From the NCBI GenBank assembly GCA_022841665.1, contig JALHRB010000003.1:1-64000 (forward strand): a DNA stretch of 64,000 nucleotides, in the 5' to 3' direction. The first letter of the stretch is position 1; each line of letters starts with the position of its first letter. The notes under the pieces were generated by a model that searched no databases, was not told the DNA's origin, and saw nothing but the letters and a program-made list of their open reading frames with translations. The translations under genes were made by a program, and so were the position numbers. Positions 42,733 to 52,669 of the stretch are shown piece by piece. The stretch is from Pseudolabrys sp. Its GTDB lineage: Bacteria > Pseudomonadota > Alphaproteobacteria > Rhizobiales > Xanthobacteraceae.

Positions 42733-42835
42733 TCCCTGTTCGCGGTCCTGCCTGCGAAGCGCGCTTCGCCGGCCGGCTCAGTGAAACGGCCCGCACTGCG
42801 TACGTAACAAAGGGGCTCAAGCGGGGATCGAATCC

Positions 42836-43174
<339 letters not shown>

Positions 43175-43208
43175 CCCGCACCGCGAACAATACGGACAGG
43201 AGTAGACC

Positions 43209-44693
43209 ATGACGTTGAAGAAATTTACCGGTGCGGGACTGATCGCGCTCGCCGCACTTGCCATCGGCATGATGTTCGCCGATGGCGCGCTGGCGCAGGC
43301 CACCGCCCCCGCCGCAGCGCCGGCGCCCGCGCCGATTACCTACAATAAAGGCGACAATGCCTGGATGCTGACGTCCAGCGTGCTCGTCCTGCTGATGACC
43401 ATCCCCGGCCTCGCCTTGTTCTACGGCGGCATGGTGCGTTCCAAGAACATGCTCTCGGTGCTGATGCACGTGTTCTACACGGTCTGCATCGTCACCCTGG
43501 TGTGGGTCATCTACGGCTACAGCCTCGCCTTCACCGGCGGCGGCTCCTACTTCGGCGGCTTGTCGAAGATGTTCCTGGCGGGCGTGACCATCGATTCGCA
43601 GGCGGCCACGTTCTCGGCCGGCACGACCATCCACGAGTACATTTACATCTGCTTCCAGCTGACTTTCGCCGCCATCACGCCGGCGCTGATCGTCGGCGCC
43701 TTCGCCGAGCGCATCAAATTTTCGGCGGTGGTGTTGTTCGTCCCGCTCTGGGTGACGTTCGTGTACTTCCCGATCGCGCACATGGTCTGGTATTGGGCCG
43801 GCCCGGACGCGATCGTCGGCGCGGCGGCCGAGCTCGCCAAGGCGGCCGATGCCGCGGCCAAGACCGCGGCGCAGGCCAAGCTCGACGAGGCGCTGGCCGA
43901 CGCCGGTCAGATCTTCGCCTGGGGCGCGATCGACTTCGCCGGCGGCACCGTCGTGCACATCAACGCCGGCATCGCCGGCCTGGTCGGCGCGATCATGCTC
44001 GGCAAGCGCACCGGCTACGGCAAAGAGGCCATGCCACCGCACTCGCTGACGCTGTCCATGGTCGGCGCCTCGCTGCTGTGGGTCGGCTGGTTCGGCTTCA
44101 ACGCTGGTTCGAATCTCGAAGCCAGCGGCGGCGCCGCGCTCGCCATGATCAACTCCTTCGTCGCCACCGCGGCCGCTGCGCTCGCGTGGATGTTCGTCGA
44201 ATGGATGGTCAAGGGTAAGCCCTCGATGCTCGGCGTGATCTCCGGCTGCATCGCCGGTCTGGTTGCGGTCACGCCTGCGTCCGGCTTCGCCGGCCCGATG
44301 GGCGCGATCGTTCTCGGCCTGGTGGCCGGCGTGATCTGCTTCTTCGCGGCCACGTCGCTGAAGAACGCGCTCGGCTACGACGACTCGCTCGACGTGTTCG
44401 GCGTGCACTGCATCGGCGGCATCATCGGCGCTCTCGGCACCGGCATCCTGGTCAACCCGGCCCTCGGCGGCGCGGGCATCATGGATTACGTGGCCGGCAA
44501 GATCGCCGACTACGACTTCACGACCCAGATGATCGCACAGTCCAAGGCCGTGCTGCTCACGCTGGTGTGGTCGGGCGTCGGCTCCGCGATCCTCTACAAG
44601 ATCGTGGACCTGCTGGTCGGCCTGCGCGTGACGGTCGATGCGGAGCGCGAAGGTCTCGACATCTCCGCGCACGGCGAACGCGCCTACAACTGA
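43209..44693 (+). CDS. amtB: Ammonium transporter AmtB (second copy)
   Basis: A 494-residue ammonium channel, about 50 residues longer than the copy at 41193. A signal-like N-terminus (MTLKKFTGAGLIALAALAIGM) is followed by an Ala/Pro-rich stretch and the eleven-segment channel. The extra length lies mainly in a periplasmic or cytoplasmic loop after segment 5, where AAELAKAADAAAKTAAQAKL forms a helical Ala/Lys-rich insert of about 35 residues before the GAIDFAGGTVVHINAGIAGLV pore motif. The pore His in FGVHCIGGIIGAL is present. A strong terminator follows. Confidence 0.95.
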   Translation: MTLKKFTGAGLIALAALAIGMMFADGALAQATAPAAAPAPAPITYNKGDNAWMLTSSVLVLLMTIPGLALFYGGMVRSKNMLSVLMHVFYTVCIVTLVWVIYGYSLAFTGGGSYFGGLSKMFLAGVTIDSQAATFSAGTTIHEYIYICFQLTFAAITPALIVGAFAERIKFSAVVLFVPLWVTFVYFPIAHMVWYWAGPDAIVGAAAELAKAADAAAKTAAQAKLDEALADAGQIFAWGAIDFAGGTVVHINAGIAGLVGAIMLGKRTGYGKEAMPPHSLTLSMVGASLLWVGWFGFNAGSNLEASGGAALAMINSFVATAAAALAWMFVEWMVKGKPSMLGVISGCIAGLVAVTPASGFAGPMGAIVLGLVAGVICFFAATSLKNALGYDDSLDVFGVHCIGGIIGALGTGILVNPALGGAGIMDYVAGKIADYDFTTQMIAQSKAVLLTLVWSGVGSAILYKIVDLLVGLRVTVDAEREGLDISAHGERAYN

Positions 44694-44738
44694 CAAGGCT
44701 ACGGTAGGGGCGGAAACCCGGCACTGTCCCTTCCGTTC

Positions 44739-44776
44739 GAGGCCCCGGTTCGCAAGAACCGGGGCCTCACCTTTTT
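44739..44776 (+). terminator. Terminator after the second amtB
   Basis: GAGGCCCCGGTTC (44739-44751) and GAACCGGGGCCTC (44756-44768) form a perfect 13-bp stem over a GCAA tetraloop, then ACCTTTTTAG. Confidence 0.9.
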
Positions 44777-44860
44777 AGGGGTGAAGTAACGTTTTGATAT
44801 ATTGTCGTTTTCACCCCGTGTCCTTGGCATTTGGAGGAACTTTTCTAGCCGGATTAAGTT

Positions 44861-44890
44861 ATTTCTCTAGAAATTATTATGTGCTATATT
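44861..44890 (+). promoter_or_regulatory. AT-rich promoter and operator of the Res-Xre pair
   Basis: ATTTCT (44861-44866) and AGAAAT (44869-44874) form a perfect inverted repeat with a 2-base spacer. TATATT at 44885-44890 is a good -10 box whose -35 would fall in the inverted repeat. The GGAGG ribosome site is at 44903-44907. Toxin-antitoxin operons are usually repressed by binding at such a site. The region 44780-44910 is strongly AT-rich against its surroundings. Confidence 0.5.
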
Positions 44891-44912
44891 TTTTATGGAA
44901 ATGGAGGCCTGA

Positions 44913-45308
44913 ATGTCCGATGCTGCTGTCGCAACGCGCACGACCACAGCCGTTTCCACCGAAGCGGCGGCCGTCACCAAAGCGACCCTTCGTGCCGCGC
45001 AGAAGTTGGGGCTGACGAACCGGACCCTGGCGGCCGTGATCGGCCTGTCGGAACCGACGATCTCGCGCATGAGCAAAGGCGATTACTGGTTGTCGCGCGG
45101 AGAAAAGAAGGCTTTCGAGCTGAGCGTTCTTTTCGTCCGCCTGTTCCGTTCGCTCGACGCCATCGTGGGCGGCGACGAGCAGGCGGCGCGAGCCTGGCTC
45201 GCCGGCGAAAACCTTGCGCTGCACGCAAGGCCGATCGATCTCATTCAGACCGTCAGCGGGCTGGTCAATGTCGTCCACTATCTGGATAGCCGCCGCGATC
45301 GCGTCTAG
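44913..45308 (+). CDS. Xre/MbcA/ParS-type antitoxin (DUF2384)
   Basis: A 131-residue antitoxin. The N-terminal helix-turn-helix is LGLTNRTLAAVIGLSEPTISRM, and the C-terminal DUF2384 (MbcA/ParS-type toxin-binding) domain contains LSVLFVRLFRSLDAIVGGDEQAARAWLAGEN and the final VVHYLDSRRDRV. It is followed by a RES-domain gene overlapping it by 41 bases, which makes this a Res-Xre module. The antitoxin would neutralise the RES enzyme and repress the operon. The position next to amtB, an AT-rich control region and the different composition suggest horizontal acquisition. Confidence 0.85.
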   Translation: MSDAAVATRTTTAVSTEAAAVTKATLRAAQKLGLTNRTLAAVIGLSEPTISRMSKGDYWLSRGEKKAFELSVLFVRLFRSLDAIVGGDEQAARAWLAGENLALHARPIDLIQTVSGLVNVVHYLDSRRDRV

Positions 45309-46041
45309 CGCCACGCCGCTGAAAGCGAAAGAGTGCTGGCGTGTGGTGCAAGGCCGATTGTCGGGGGCCGGCGCAAAATTGACGGACTCCCTCGACGAAC
45401 AGCGCGCGCTGGAAAATGCCATCGACCAAAGCGAACGCGATCTGGCGGACGTGCCGGAAGAATGCCGGCACCTGGACGTTCCTCTCAGCAAACCGTTCCG
45501 CGCCGTTCCCTACCGATCCAGTTCGAGGTTTCGCCGAACCGGCGCGACCAACGGGGTGTTCTATTGCTCCGAATCGATCGAGACGGCGGTAGCGGAAGCA
45601 GCCTTCTTTCGCCTGCTGTTCTTTGCCGATGGCCCGGCCGCGGCTTGGCCGATAAACCCCATCGAGCACACGGCCTTTGCCGCCGAGGTGGCGGTCGCGA
45701 AAGCCGTCGACCTTACCGAGCCGCCGCTCGCCCATGACCGCGCGCTCTGGACGCACAGGACCGACTATACGGCGTGCCTTGACCTCGCGGACGCGGCCCG
45801 CGAGGCCGGCATCGAGGCCATCCGCTACGAGTCGGTACGCGACCCGCAAGCACGCGCCAATATCGCCGTGCTGAGCTGCCACGCCTTCGGCAGTCGGAAC
45901 GTCACGGCGCGGGAAACGTGGCATCTTCATCTCGACGCGAACGGCGTGCGCGCGTTCGGCGAGTCCAGCACGGCGCTGCATTTCGGCCGCGACACCTTTG
46001 CCGCCGATCCGCGCGTGGCATCGATGCGTTGGGACCGTTGA
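45268..46041 (+). CDS. RES-domain toxin (NAD-degrading type)
   Basis: A 257-residue protein whose central part carries the RES-domain pattern: RSSSRFRRTGATNGVFYCSE (the R, G and F/Y-x-S positions of the family) followed by SIETAVAEAAFFR with the conserved Glu. RES toxins such as MbcT hydrolyse or phosphorolyse NAD and stop growth; the fold resembles ADP-ribosyltransferases. The ATG at 45268 lies inside the antitoxin gene, giving a 41-base overlap and translational coupling. The C-terminus is complete (AADPRVASMRWDR). Activity is inferred from the family. Confidence 0.8.
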   Translation: MSSTIWIAAAIASSATPLKAKECWRVVQGRLSGAGAKLTDSLDEQRALENAIDQSERDLADVPEECRHLDVPLSKPFRAVPYRSSSRFRRTGATNGVFYCSESIETAVAEAAFFRLLFFADGPAAAWPINPIEHTAFAAEVAVAKAVDLTEPPLAHDRALWTHRTDYTACLDLADAAREAGIEAIRYESVRDPQARANIAVLSCHAFGSRNVTARETWHLHLDANGVRAFGESSTALHFGRDTFAADPRVASMRWDR

Positions 46042-46289
46042 TCGAGACCTTTCAGCCGGCCGAGGCCGGCGGCGAAGACTGCCGCTCGCGACGCAGAAAA
46101 TCCCGCCCCGCTTCTGGGGGATTAGCCCCGGTCTTTATGGCGGCCGGCGACCGGCGCCCCACCCCCGGTCCAGCGCAGCCGCGGGCGACTTTCCACACCC
46201 GCGCCCCGATGGTTAATCGGGTCTTAACCTCGCCCTCTTTAAGGTGGCTAACCAATTGACCGCGGGCTAAATCCCCGCCGCGAAGCCGC

Positions 46290-47504
46290 ATGCCCCAAGT
46301 GACCGCCCAGCGCGAACCTGCTGAGACCTCCCCGGCGGTCGATTCGCGCTCGCCTTTCGTGCGGCTGACCGATCTCATCGCCGGCCTGACGCCGGGCAAG
46401 CCGGTCATCAATCTTTCGGTCGGCGAGCCGCAGCACCCGGTGCCGCCCTTCGTCGGACCGGTGCTGGCCGCGCACATTGCCGACTTCGGCCGCTATCCCG
46501 CCAACAAAGGCATCGAGCCGTTCCGCAATGCGGTCGCCCAATGGCTCGGCCGCCGTTACAAGCTGCCGCGCCCGGTCGACGCGGAGACCGAAGTGCTGGT
46601 CCTCAACGGCACGCGCGAAGGCCTCTTCCTCGCGGCGATTTCCGCCGTGCGCTGGGTCGGCCCGCGCGCAGGCCCGCCGGCGGTGCTGATCCCCAATCCG
46701 TTCTACGCGGCTTATGCCGCCGGCGCGCTCGCCGCCGGCTGCGAGCCGGTCTATTTGCCGGCGACGCGCACGAGCGGCTTCCTGCCCGATCTCGACGCGC
46801 TCGACGACGCGCTCTTGGCGCGCACGGTCGCCTTCTACATCGCCTCGCCGTCGAACCCGCAGGGCGCGGTCGCCGATCGCGCCTACCTCGAGCGCCTCGC
46901 CGCGCTGGCGCGCCGCTTCGGCTTCCTCGTCTTCGCCGACGAGTGCTATTGCGAGATTTACAGCGAGCATAAGCCGGCCGGCATGCTGGAGTGCTCCGGT
47001 CCCGACTTCGCCAACGTGGTCGTTTTCCACTCGCTGTCCAAGCGCTCGAACCTGCCCGGCCTGCGCGTCGGCTTCGCCGCCGGCGACAAGAATTTCCTCG
47101 GCCCCTATCTCGAATTGCGCAACGTCGCCGCGCCGCAGGTACCGACGCCGGCGCAGCACGTCGCCATCGCCGCCTATGGCGACGAGAAGCACGTCGAGGA
47201 AAACCGCGAGCTGTATTCCGCGAAGTTCGATCTCGCCGACCAGATCGTCGGCGACCGCTACGGCTACGAGCGGCCGGCCGGCGGCTTCTTCCTCTGGCTC
47301 GACGTGTCGAAGCAGGGCGGCAGCGAGGTCGTAACCAAGCGTCTGTGGCAGGAAGCCGGCGTGCGCGTCGTGCCCGGGCGTTACCTGGCGCGCGAGCAGG
47401 CCGACGGAACGAACCCCGGCGCGGACTACATCCGCGTCGCCATGGTGCAGGACAAGGCGGCGACCGCGGAAGCATTGCACCGCATCGTCGCGGTGCTGGG
47501 ATAG
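46290..47504 (+). CDS. Class I/II aminotransferase (DapC-like)
   Basis: A 404-residue PLP-dependent aminotransferase. The PLP lysine is Lys251 in [15 protein letters not shown]. The cofactor-binding [20 protein letters not shown] and [11 protein letters not shown] segments match succinyl-diaminopimelate aminotransferases (DapC, lysine/peptidoglycan synthesis). The gene lies immediately before ftsK, as it often does in rhizobia, which argues for a cell-wall role. Substrate by family resemblance only; other fold-type I aminotransferases share these motifs. Confidence 0.87.
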   Translation: MPQVTAQREPAETSPAVDSRSPFVRLTDLIAGLTPGKPVINLSVGEPQHPVPPFVGPVLAAHIADFGRYPANKGIEPFRNAVAQWLGRRYKLPRPVDAETEVLVLNGTREGLFLAAISAVRWVGPRAGPPAVLIPNPFYAAYAAGALAAGCEPVYLPATRTSGFLPDLDALDDALLARTVAFYIASPSNPQGAVADRAYLERLAALARRFGFLVFADECYCEIYSEHKPAGMLECSGPDFANVVVFHSLSKRSNLPGLRVGFAAGDKNFLGPYLELRNVAAPQVPTPAQHVAIAAYGDEKHVEENRELYSAKFDLADQIVGDRYGYERPAGGFFLWLDVSKQGGSEVVTKRLWQEAGVRVVPGRYLAREQADGTNPGADYIRVAMVQDKAATAEALHRIVAVLG

Positions 47505-47508
47505 ACAA

Positions 47509-49941
47509 ATGGCATCAGCCGACCGCAGCCTCGACGTCGTCGCCTTCGTCACGGATCATTTCCGCGACATCATGCGCCGCCGCCTGCGCGAGCTCATCGG
47601 CCTCGCGCTGCTCACGCTGGCGCTGCTCGGCGCCATCGCGCTCGCCACCTGGTCGGTGCAGGACCCCTCGCTCAGCCACGCCACGCAGAAACCGATCAAC
47701 AACCTGCTCGGCTTCCCCGGCGCCATCTTCTCCGACCTCGCCATGCAGCTGCTCGGCCTTGCCAGCGTTCTGTTGCTGGCGCCGGAAGCGCTGCTCGGCT
47801 GGCGGCTGTTGTCGCACCGCCCGCTCGGCGACAAATGGCGCGGCCTGATGTGGATTCTCGCCACGCTGCTCGCCGCCGGCTTTGCCTCGGCCCTGCCGGT
47901 CACCAAGTCCTGGCCGCTGCCGACCGGCCTCGGCGGCGTCGCCGGCGACGCGCTGCTCAACGTGCCGGCCATGATCGCGGGCACCGCTGTCGCGGGCATG
48001 ACCGCGGCCGTGTTCGCGCTGGTTTTCGGCATTGCCACCCTTGTTTGCATCGTCATCGCCGCCGGCTGGCACTGGCCGCGCCATGACGAGGAGGCCGAGG
48101 CCGACGAAGACGTGGCGGCGGAGGATGACGAAGAAGAAGAGCCCGACCGCGCCTCGCCCTGGATCGGCATGATCGCGCACGCGCTCTTGAGCTGGAAGGC
48201 GCGCATCGGCCGCTGGCTGCGCCGCGACCAAGGCGCGCCGCGCGTGGCGCGCGTTGCGCCTGGCGCGAGACAGGAACCGCGCTTCGACAATCTCGGCCGC
48301 GTCGCCGCGCCGTCGATGGCGCCGGCCGCGGAGGAAGAATACGAAGAGGAAGAGGAGCCGGCGCCCCGCCGCCGCGCCGCGCCCGCGCCGAAAGCGCCCG
48401 CGCGCCGCTCCTCCAGCGGCTACACGTTGCCCTCGCTTAATCTGCTCACCGCGCAGAAGCCGTCCGAGCGCACCACGCTGCCGAAGGACGTCATCGACGC
48501 CAACGCCACCGCGCTCGAAAGCGTGCTCGGCGACTTCGGCGTGCGCGGCGAGATCATCAACGCCCGCCCCGGCCCCGTGGTCACTTTGTACGAGCTCGAG
48601 CCCGCGCCCGGCATCAAGTCGTCGCGCGTGATCGGGCTGGCCGACGACATCGCCCGCTCGATGAGCGCGGTGTCGGCGCGCGTCGCCGTCGTCTCCGGCC
48701 GCAACGCCATCGGCATCGAGTTGCCCAATCCGACGCGCGAGAAGGTCTACCTGCGCGAGCTGCTCGCCGCCAAGGATTACAACGAGAACGCCTCCAAGCT
48801 TCCGCTTTGCCTGGGCAAGACCATCGGCGGCGAGAGCGTGATCGTCGACCTCGCCCGCATGCCGCATCTGCTGATCGCCGGCACCACCGGCTCCGGCAAG
48901 TCGGTCGCCATCAACACCATGATCCTGTCGCTGGTCTACCGGCTCACGCCGCAGCAGTGCCGGCTGATCATGGTCGATCCCAAGATGCTCGAATTGTCGG
49001 TCTATGACGGCATCCCGCATCTGCTCACACCCGTCGTCACCGACCCGAAGAAGGCGGTGGTCGCGCTCAAGTGGGCGGTGCGCGAGATGGAGGGCCGCTA
49101 CAAGAAGATGTCGAAGCTCGGCGTGCGCAACATCGACGGCTACAACGCGCGCGTCGCCGAAGCGAAAGCCAAAGGCGAGACGCTTCAGCGCACGGTGCAC
49201 ACCGGCTACGACAAGGAGACCGGCGAGGCGATCTACGAGAAGGAGGATCTCGATCTCGAGCCCCTGCCCTACATCGTCGTCATCGTCGACGAGATGGCCG
49301 ACCTGATGATGGTCGCCGGCAAGGACATCGAAGGCGCGGTGCAGCGCCTGGCGCAGATGGCGCGCGCCGCCGGCCTGCACGTCGTGCTCGCCACCCAGCG
49401 CCCGTCGGTCGACGTCATCACCGGCACCATCAAGGCCAACTTCCCGACCCGCATCTCCTTCCAGGTCACCTCCAAGATCGACAGCCGCACCATCCTGGGC
49501 GAGCAGGGCGCCGAGCAGCTCTTGGGCCAGGGCGACATGCTCTACATGGCCGGCGGCGGCCGCATCAGCCGCGTGCACGGGCCCTTCGTCTCCGACGAGG
49601 AGGTCGAGAAGGTCGTGCGCCACCTCAAGTCGCAGGGCACGCCGGAATACCTGGAAGAGGTCACCGCCAGCGACGAGCTGGAGGAAGGCGCGGACGGCGC
49701 CGTATTCGACCAGACCGGCATGGGCATGGCCGAAGGCGGCGACCTCTACAGCCAGGCCGTCGCCGTGGTGAAGCGCGACCGCAAGGCCTCCACCTCCTAC
49801 ATCCAGCGCCGGCTGCAGATCGGCTACAACCGCGCCGCCACTTTGATGGAGCGCATGGAGCAGGAAGGCATCGTCGGCCAGGCCAACCACGCCGGCAAAC
49901 GCGAGATCCTGATTCCGGAAGACGGCGACTTCGAACGCTAG
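47509..49941 (+). CDS. ftsK: DNA translocase FtsK
   Basis: An 810-residue DNA pump of cell division. Four membrane segments lie within about residues 28-190, then an acidic Glu/Asp stretch (about 195-215) and a Pro/Ala/Glu/Arg-rich linker. The motor has GTTGSGKS at 458-465 (Walker A) and [13 protein letters not shown] (Walker B). The C-terminal gamma winged helix, [21 protein letters not shown], reads polar KOPS sequences and activates XerCD at dif. Its linker is short compared with E. coli FtsK (1329 residues), as usual in alphaproteobacteria. The gene starts 5 bases after the aminotransferase stop. Confidence 0.96.
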   Translation: MASADRSLDVVAFVTDHFRDIMRRRLRELIGLALLTLALLGAIALATWSVQDPSLSHATQKPINNLLGFPGAIFSDLAMQLLGLASVLLLAPEALLGWRLLSHRPLGDKWRGLMWILATLLAAGFASALPVTKSWPLPTGLGGVAGDALLNVPAMIAGTAVAGMTAAVFALVFGIATLVCIVIAAGWHWPRHDEEAEADEDVAAEDDEEEEPDRASPWIGMIAHALLSWKARIGRWLRRDQGAPRVARVAPGARQEPRFDNLGRVAAPSMAPAAEEEYEEEEEPAPRRRAAPAPKAPARRSSSGYTLPSLNLLTAQKPSERTTLPKDVIDANATALESVLGDFGVRGEIINARPGPVVTLYELEPAPGIKSSRVIGLADDIARSMSAVSARVAVVSGRNAIGIELPNPTREKVYLRELLAAKDYNENASKLPLCLGKTIGGESVIVDLARMPHLLIAGTTGSGKSVAINTMILSLVYRLTPQQCRLIMVDPKMLELSVYDGIPHLLTPVVTDPKKAVVALKWAVREMEGRYKKMSKLGVRNIDGYNARVAEAKAKGETLQRTVHTGYDKETGEAIYEKEDLDLEPLPYIVVIVDEMADLMMVAGKDIEGAVQRLAQMARAAGLHVVLATQRPSVDVITGTIKANFPTRISFQVTSKIDSRTILGEQGAEQLLGQGDMLYMAGGGRISRVHGPFVSDEEVEKVVRHLKSQGTPEYLEEVTASDELEEGADGAVFDQTGMGMAEGGDLYSQAVAVVKRDRKASTSYIQRRLQIGYNRAATLMERMEQEGIVGQANHAGKREILIPEDGDFER

Positions 49942-49946
49942 TGTTT

Positions 49947-50051
49947 GTCATTCCGGGGCGCGAGTGCAGCAAGCGAACCCGGAATCCAGAACCGGGCACT
50001 GTGCATGTTTCTGGATTCCGGGTCCGGCCCTTTGGGCCGTCCCGGAATGAC
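49947..50051. repeat. Class I palindromic element, copy 4
   Basis: GTCATTCCGGGG...CCCGGAATCCAGA...TCTGGATTCCGGGT...CGTCCCGGAATGAC. It starts 6 bases after the ftsK stop codon. Paired GANTC sites are present. Confidence 0.9.
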
Positions 50052-50141
50052 GGATAGCGCGAATCAGCGCATGGTCGGGGCCGTGAAATAGCCACAGGCC
50101 GCGCCTATATCCGGCGCTCAAGGCAGCAACCGAGGCCAAAA

Positions 50142-50978
50142 ATGGCGGACAGCAGACCCACGCGACTTCTGGCACTGGCCGCCTTGCTGGCCGGATTTGC
50201 CGTCGCGCCCGCCTTCGCTCAGGTGCCTCTGCCCACCCCGCGCCCGATGCTGAGGGCGACGCCCGTCACCACCGGTTCCATCGCCGCGCCGAAACCGGCG
50301 CCGCAAGCCGTGCCGCCGCAGGCTTTGCGCGCCCGTGCACAGGCGACCACCGGACAAGCCACGCAGGGACAGGCGCCCAACCCGGTCAGCAATCCCTTCG
50401 CCGCGCTGCTCGGCAAGTCCGGCGGCGCGGGCTCGCTCAATCCCGAGCAGCGCGCCATCATCGACAAGGTCGACAATTACCTGTCGAACATGCAGACGCT
50501 GACCGGCAACTTCGTGCAGATCGGCCCCGACGGCAGCCGCAGCAAAGGCGAGTTCTACATCTACAAGCCCGGCCGCGTGCGCTTCGAATACGACGACCCG
50601 AGCCCGATTCAGCTCATCGCCGACGGCCAGACCGTGGTGGTGCGCGACCGCAATCTGGCGACGCAGGACGTCTACCCGTTGTCGCAGACGCCGCTGCGCT
50701 TCCTGTTGTCCGACCGCGTCAACCTGATGAAGGACGCCAACCTGATCGCCGTCTACGCCGACGACGTCTTCATCACCGTGGTGGTTGAGGAGAAGAACGG
50801 CATCGTCGGCACCAGCCGGTTGATGATCATGTTCGGCGCCAAGGACATGGCGCTCAAGCAGTGGACGGTCACCGACCCGCAGGGCTACGACACCACCGTC
50901 GCGGTGTACAATCTCGACACCTCGAAGCGCCCCGATCCCAGCCTGTTCAGGATCGAATACACGAAGTACCGGAATTAG
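50142..50978 (+). CDS. lolA: Outer-membrane lipoprotein carrier LolA
   Basis: A 278-residue LolA-like protein. A signal peptide runs to about APAFAQ (residues 1-26), then a Pro/Ala/Gln-rich linker of about 60 residues. The LolA domain runs from about residue 105: VDNYLSNMQTLTGNFVQIGPDG, GEFYIYKPGRVRFEYDDP, LIADGQTVVVRDRNLATQDVYP and the hydrophobic core of the half-barrel. LolA carries lipoproteins across the periplasm from LolCDE. The proline-rich linker is longer than in E. coli, as in other rhizobia. No lolB-like gene is close. Confidence 0.9.
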   Translation: MADSRPTRLLALAALLAGFAVAPAFAQVPLPTPRPMLRATPVTTGSIAAPKPAPQAVPPQALRARAQATTGQATQGQAPNPVSNPFAALLGKSGGAGSLNPEQRAIIDKVDNYLSNMQTLTGNFVQIGPDGSRSKGEFYIYKPGRVRFEYDDPSPIQLIADGQTVVVRDRNLATQDVYPLSQTPLRFLLSDRVNLMKDANLIAVYADDVFITVVVEEKNGIVGTSRLMIMFGAKDMALKQWTVTDPQGYDTTVAVYNLDTSKRPDPSLFRIEYTKYRN

Positions 50979-50987
50979 CTCTCCGGT

Positions 50988-51065
50988 CGTCCCCGCGAAG
51001 GCGGGGACCCAGTAACCACGAAACTATCGGTGGATACTGGATGCCCCGCTTTCGCGGGGCATGAC
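50988..51065. repeat. Class II palindromic element
   Basis: CGTCCCCGCGAAGGCGGGGACCCAGTA...TACTGGATGCCCCGCTTTCGCGGGGCATGAC, between lolA and the exonuclease III gene. Confidence 0.85.
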
Positions 51066-51085
51066 GGCCCATTATGTTGCTGCCC

Positions 51086-51904
51086 ATGCCCCTGAAAATC
51101 ACCACCTGGAACATCAATTCCGTCCGCCTGCGCATCAACTTGGTCGCCAAGTTCATCAAGAGCGCGCGCCCGGACGTGATCTGCCTGCAGGAGACCAAGT
51201 GCCCGGACGACGCCTTCCCGCTCAAGCGCTTCAAGCGGCTCGGCTACGAACACGTCGCACTCAACGGCCAGAAGGGCTATCACGGCGTGGCGATCGTCTC
51301 GCGCGTGCCGTTCGAAAGCTTCAAGTTCGAGAACTTCTGCGGCAAGACCGATTGCCGCCACATGTCGGTGGTTCTGGGCGAGCGCGCCGGGCTGAAGGAT
51401 CCGATCACGCTGCATAATTTCTACGTGCCGGCCGGCGGCGACGAGCCCGACCCGGCGGTCAACCCGAAATTCGAGCACAAGCTGTCGTTCCTCGACGAGA
51501 TGCGCGCGCATATGGGCTTGCGCCCCGCTCCCAAGGAGCGCGCCATTTTGGTCGGCGACCTCAACGTCGCGCCGCTCGAGCACGACGTTTGGAGCCACAA
51601 GCAGATGATCAAGGTGGTCTCGCACACGCCGGTCGAATGCGAGAAGCTGACCGCCGCGCGAACGGCGGGCAACTGGATCGACAGCATGCGCGTGCTCACG
51701 CCCGAGCCGGAGAAGCTCTATACGTGGTGGAGCTATCGCGCGATGGACAACTGGCGCGCCGCCGACCGCGGCCGCAGGCTCGACCACATCTGGACCTCCG
51801 ACGCGCTCGCCGGGCAGGTGTCCAAGATCAAAATCGCCAAGGATTACCGCGGCGCCGAGAAGCCTTCCGACCATGTGCCGGTAACGGCGACGGTGGAGGT
51901 GTAG
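51086..51904 (+). CDS. xth: Exodeoxyribonuclease III (AP endonuclease family)
   Basis: A 272-residue EEP-family nuclease for repair of abasic sites and 3'-blocked ends. MPLKITTWNINSVRLR opens the fold. The metal site includes Glu of CLQETK and the Asp/Asn of LVGDLNVAP. SDHVPVTATVEV at the end holds the catalytic Asp-His pair, with the lid segment RRLDHIWTS before it. The length is near the E. coli value (268). ATG51086 is preferred over ATG51074 because it gives the family N-terminus. Confidence 0.94.
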   Translation: MPLKITTWNINSVRLRINLVAKFIKSARPDVICLQETKCPDDAFPLKRFKRLGYEHVALNGQKGYHGVAIVSRVPFESFKFENFCGKTDCRHMSVVLGERAGLKDPITLHNFYVPAGGDEPDPAVNPKFEHKLSFLDEMRAHMGLRPAPKERAILVGDLNVAPLEHDVWSHKQMIKVVSHTPVECEKLTAARTAGNWIDSMRVLTPEPEKLYTWWSYRAMDNWRAADRGRRLDHIWTSDALAGQVSKIKIAKDYRGAEKPSDHVPVTATVEV

Positions 51905-51928
51905 GGCTCACGGCACCGCATTCTCGGC

Positions 51929-52041
51929 GTCATGCCCGGGCTTGACCCGGGCATCCATGATGAGCGTCCGCAAGCAAGGGCCTTACATCTCTCAACTTGC
52001 TGAGCTGCCTCATGGATTGCCGGGTCAAGCCCGGCAATGAC
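51929..52041. repeat. Class II-like palindromic element
   Basis: GTCATGCCCGGGCTTGACCCGGGCATCCATGA...GCCGGGTCAAGCCCGGCAATGAC. It sits between the convergent xth and cNMP-protein genes. Confidence 0.8.
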
Positions 52042-52075
52042 AATGGAGAGGCAATCGCAAGTGGGAGAAGCAGGA

Positions 52076-52531
52076 TCACTCCTGCTTCAACCGCTGCTTC
52101 ACCGCCGCGACTTCGCGCGTCCAGGCCTGCAGCCGCTCGCTCATGATGGCGCGCAGTTTCTCCGCCGCTTGCGGATAGCCCTCCAGCATCTTGCGGAACA
52201 GGCTGCGCGAGATGCGGATCACCGTGGTCGGCTCTTTTGCGATTGCGGTAGAAGGACACACCATGTCGGTGAGCAGCGCCAGTTCGCCCACCAGCGTGCC
52301 CGGGCCGACCGTGTATGCCTGCCCCTCCGTGAACGTGCCGGGCTCCAAGAGCAGCGAGCCCTCCTGCACGACATAGCCGCCGTCGGCCAGCTCGCCGGCG
52401 TAGAACAGCACCGCGCCGCTCGGCAGATGGCGCGTCTCCGCGCCTATCGCCAGCACGTGCAGCGCCTGCCGCCCCAGCACGGCGAAGGTCGGCACTTGCT
52501 CGAAAAAGGCGATGTCGTCTTCGAGGGCCAT
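52076..52531 (-). CDS. Cyclic nucleotide-binding domain protein without HTH
   Basis: A 151-residue protein that is almost only a cNMP-binding domain (RHLPSGAVLFYAGELADGGYVVQEG, YTVGPGTLVGELALLTDMVCPSTAIA). The phosphate-binding cassette lies in VGPGTLVGELALLTD, with the loop GELALL, but its Arg-Thr/Ser-Ala ending is replaced by CPSTA, so cNMP binding is uncertain. No helix-turn-helix follows; the C-terminal helix ends EVAAVKQRLKQE. It is therefore not a CRP-type regulator on its own. The gene is downstream of a response-regulator gene on the same strand. Confidence 0.85.
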   Translation of the reverse strand: MALEDDIAFFEQVPTFAVLGRQALHVLAIGAETRHLPSGAVLFYAGELADGGYVVQEGSLLLEPGTFTEGQAYTVGPGTLVGELALLTDMVCPSTAIAKEPTTVIRISRSLFRKMLEGYPQAAEKLRAIMSERLQAWTREVAAVKQRLKQE

Positions 52532-52542
52532 GCATTCATCCT

Positions 52543-52655
52543 GTCATTCCGGGACACGCGCGCAGCGCGTGGACCCGGAATCCAGAGCCACAACGAAGTC
52601 TCTCGTTCTTAGCTCCGGATTCCGGGTTCGCGCATTTGGCGCGCCCCGGAACGAC
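52543..52655. repeat. Class I palindromic element, copy 5
   Basis: GTCATTCCGGGACACGCG...CCCGGAATCCAGA...CCGGATTCCGGG...CGCGCCCCGGAACGAC. The right edge has one change (GGAACGAC instead of GGAATGAC). Paired GANTC sites are present. Confidence 0.85.
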
Positions 52656-52669
52656 TGTGCGGGAATTTC

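Noticed and set aside
47515-49890. Very long minus-strand frame opposite ftsK
   Set aside because: It is a mirror of ftsK codon positions. The product is Asp/His/Arg/Leu-rich with no recognisable domain, and ftsK is beyond doubt.
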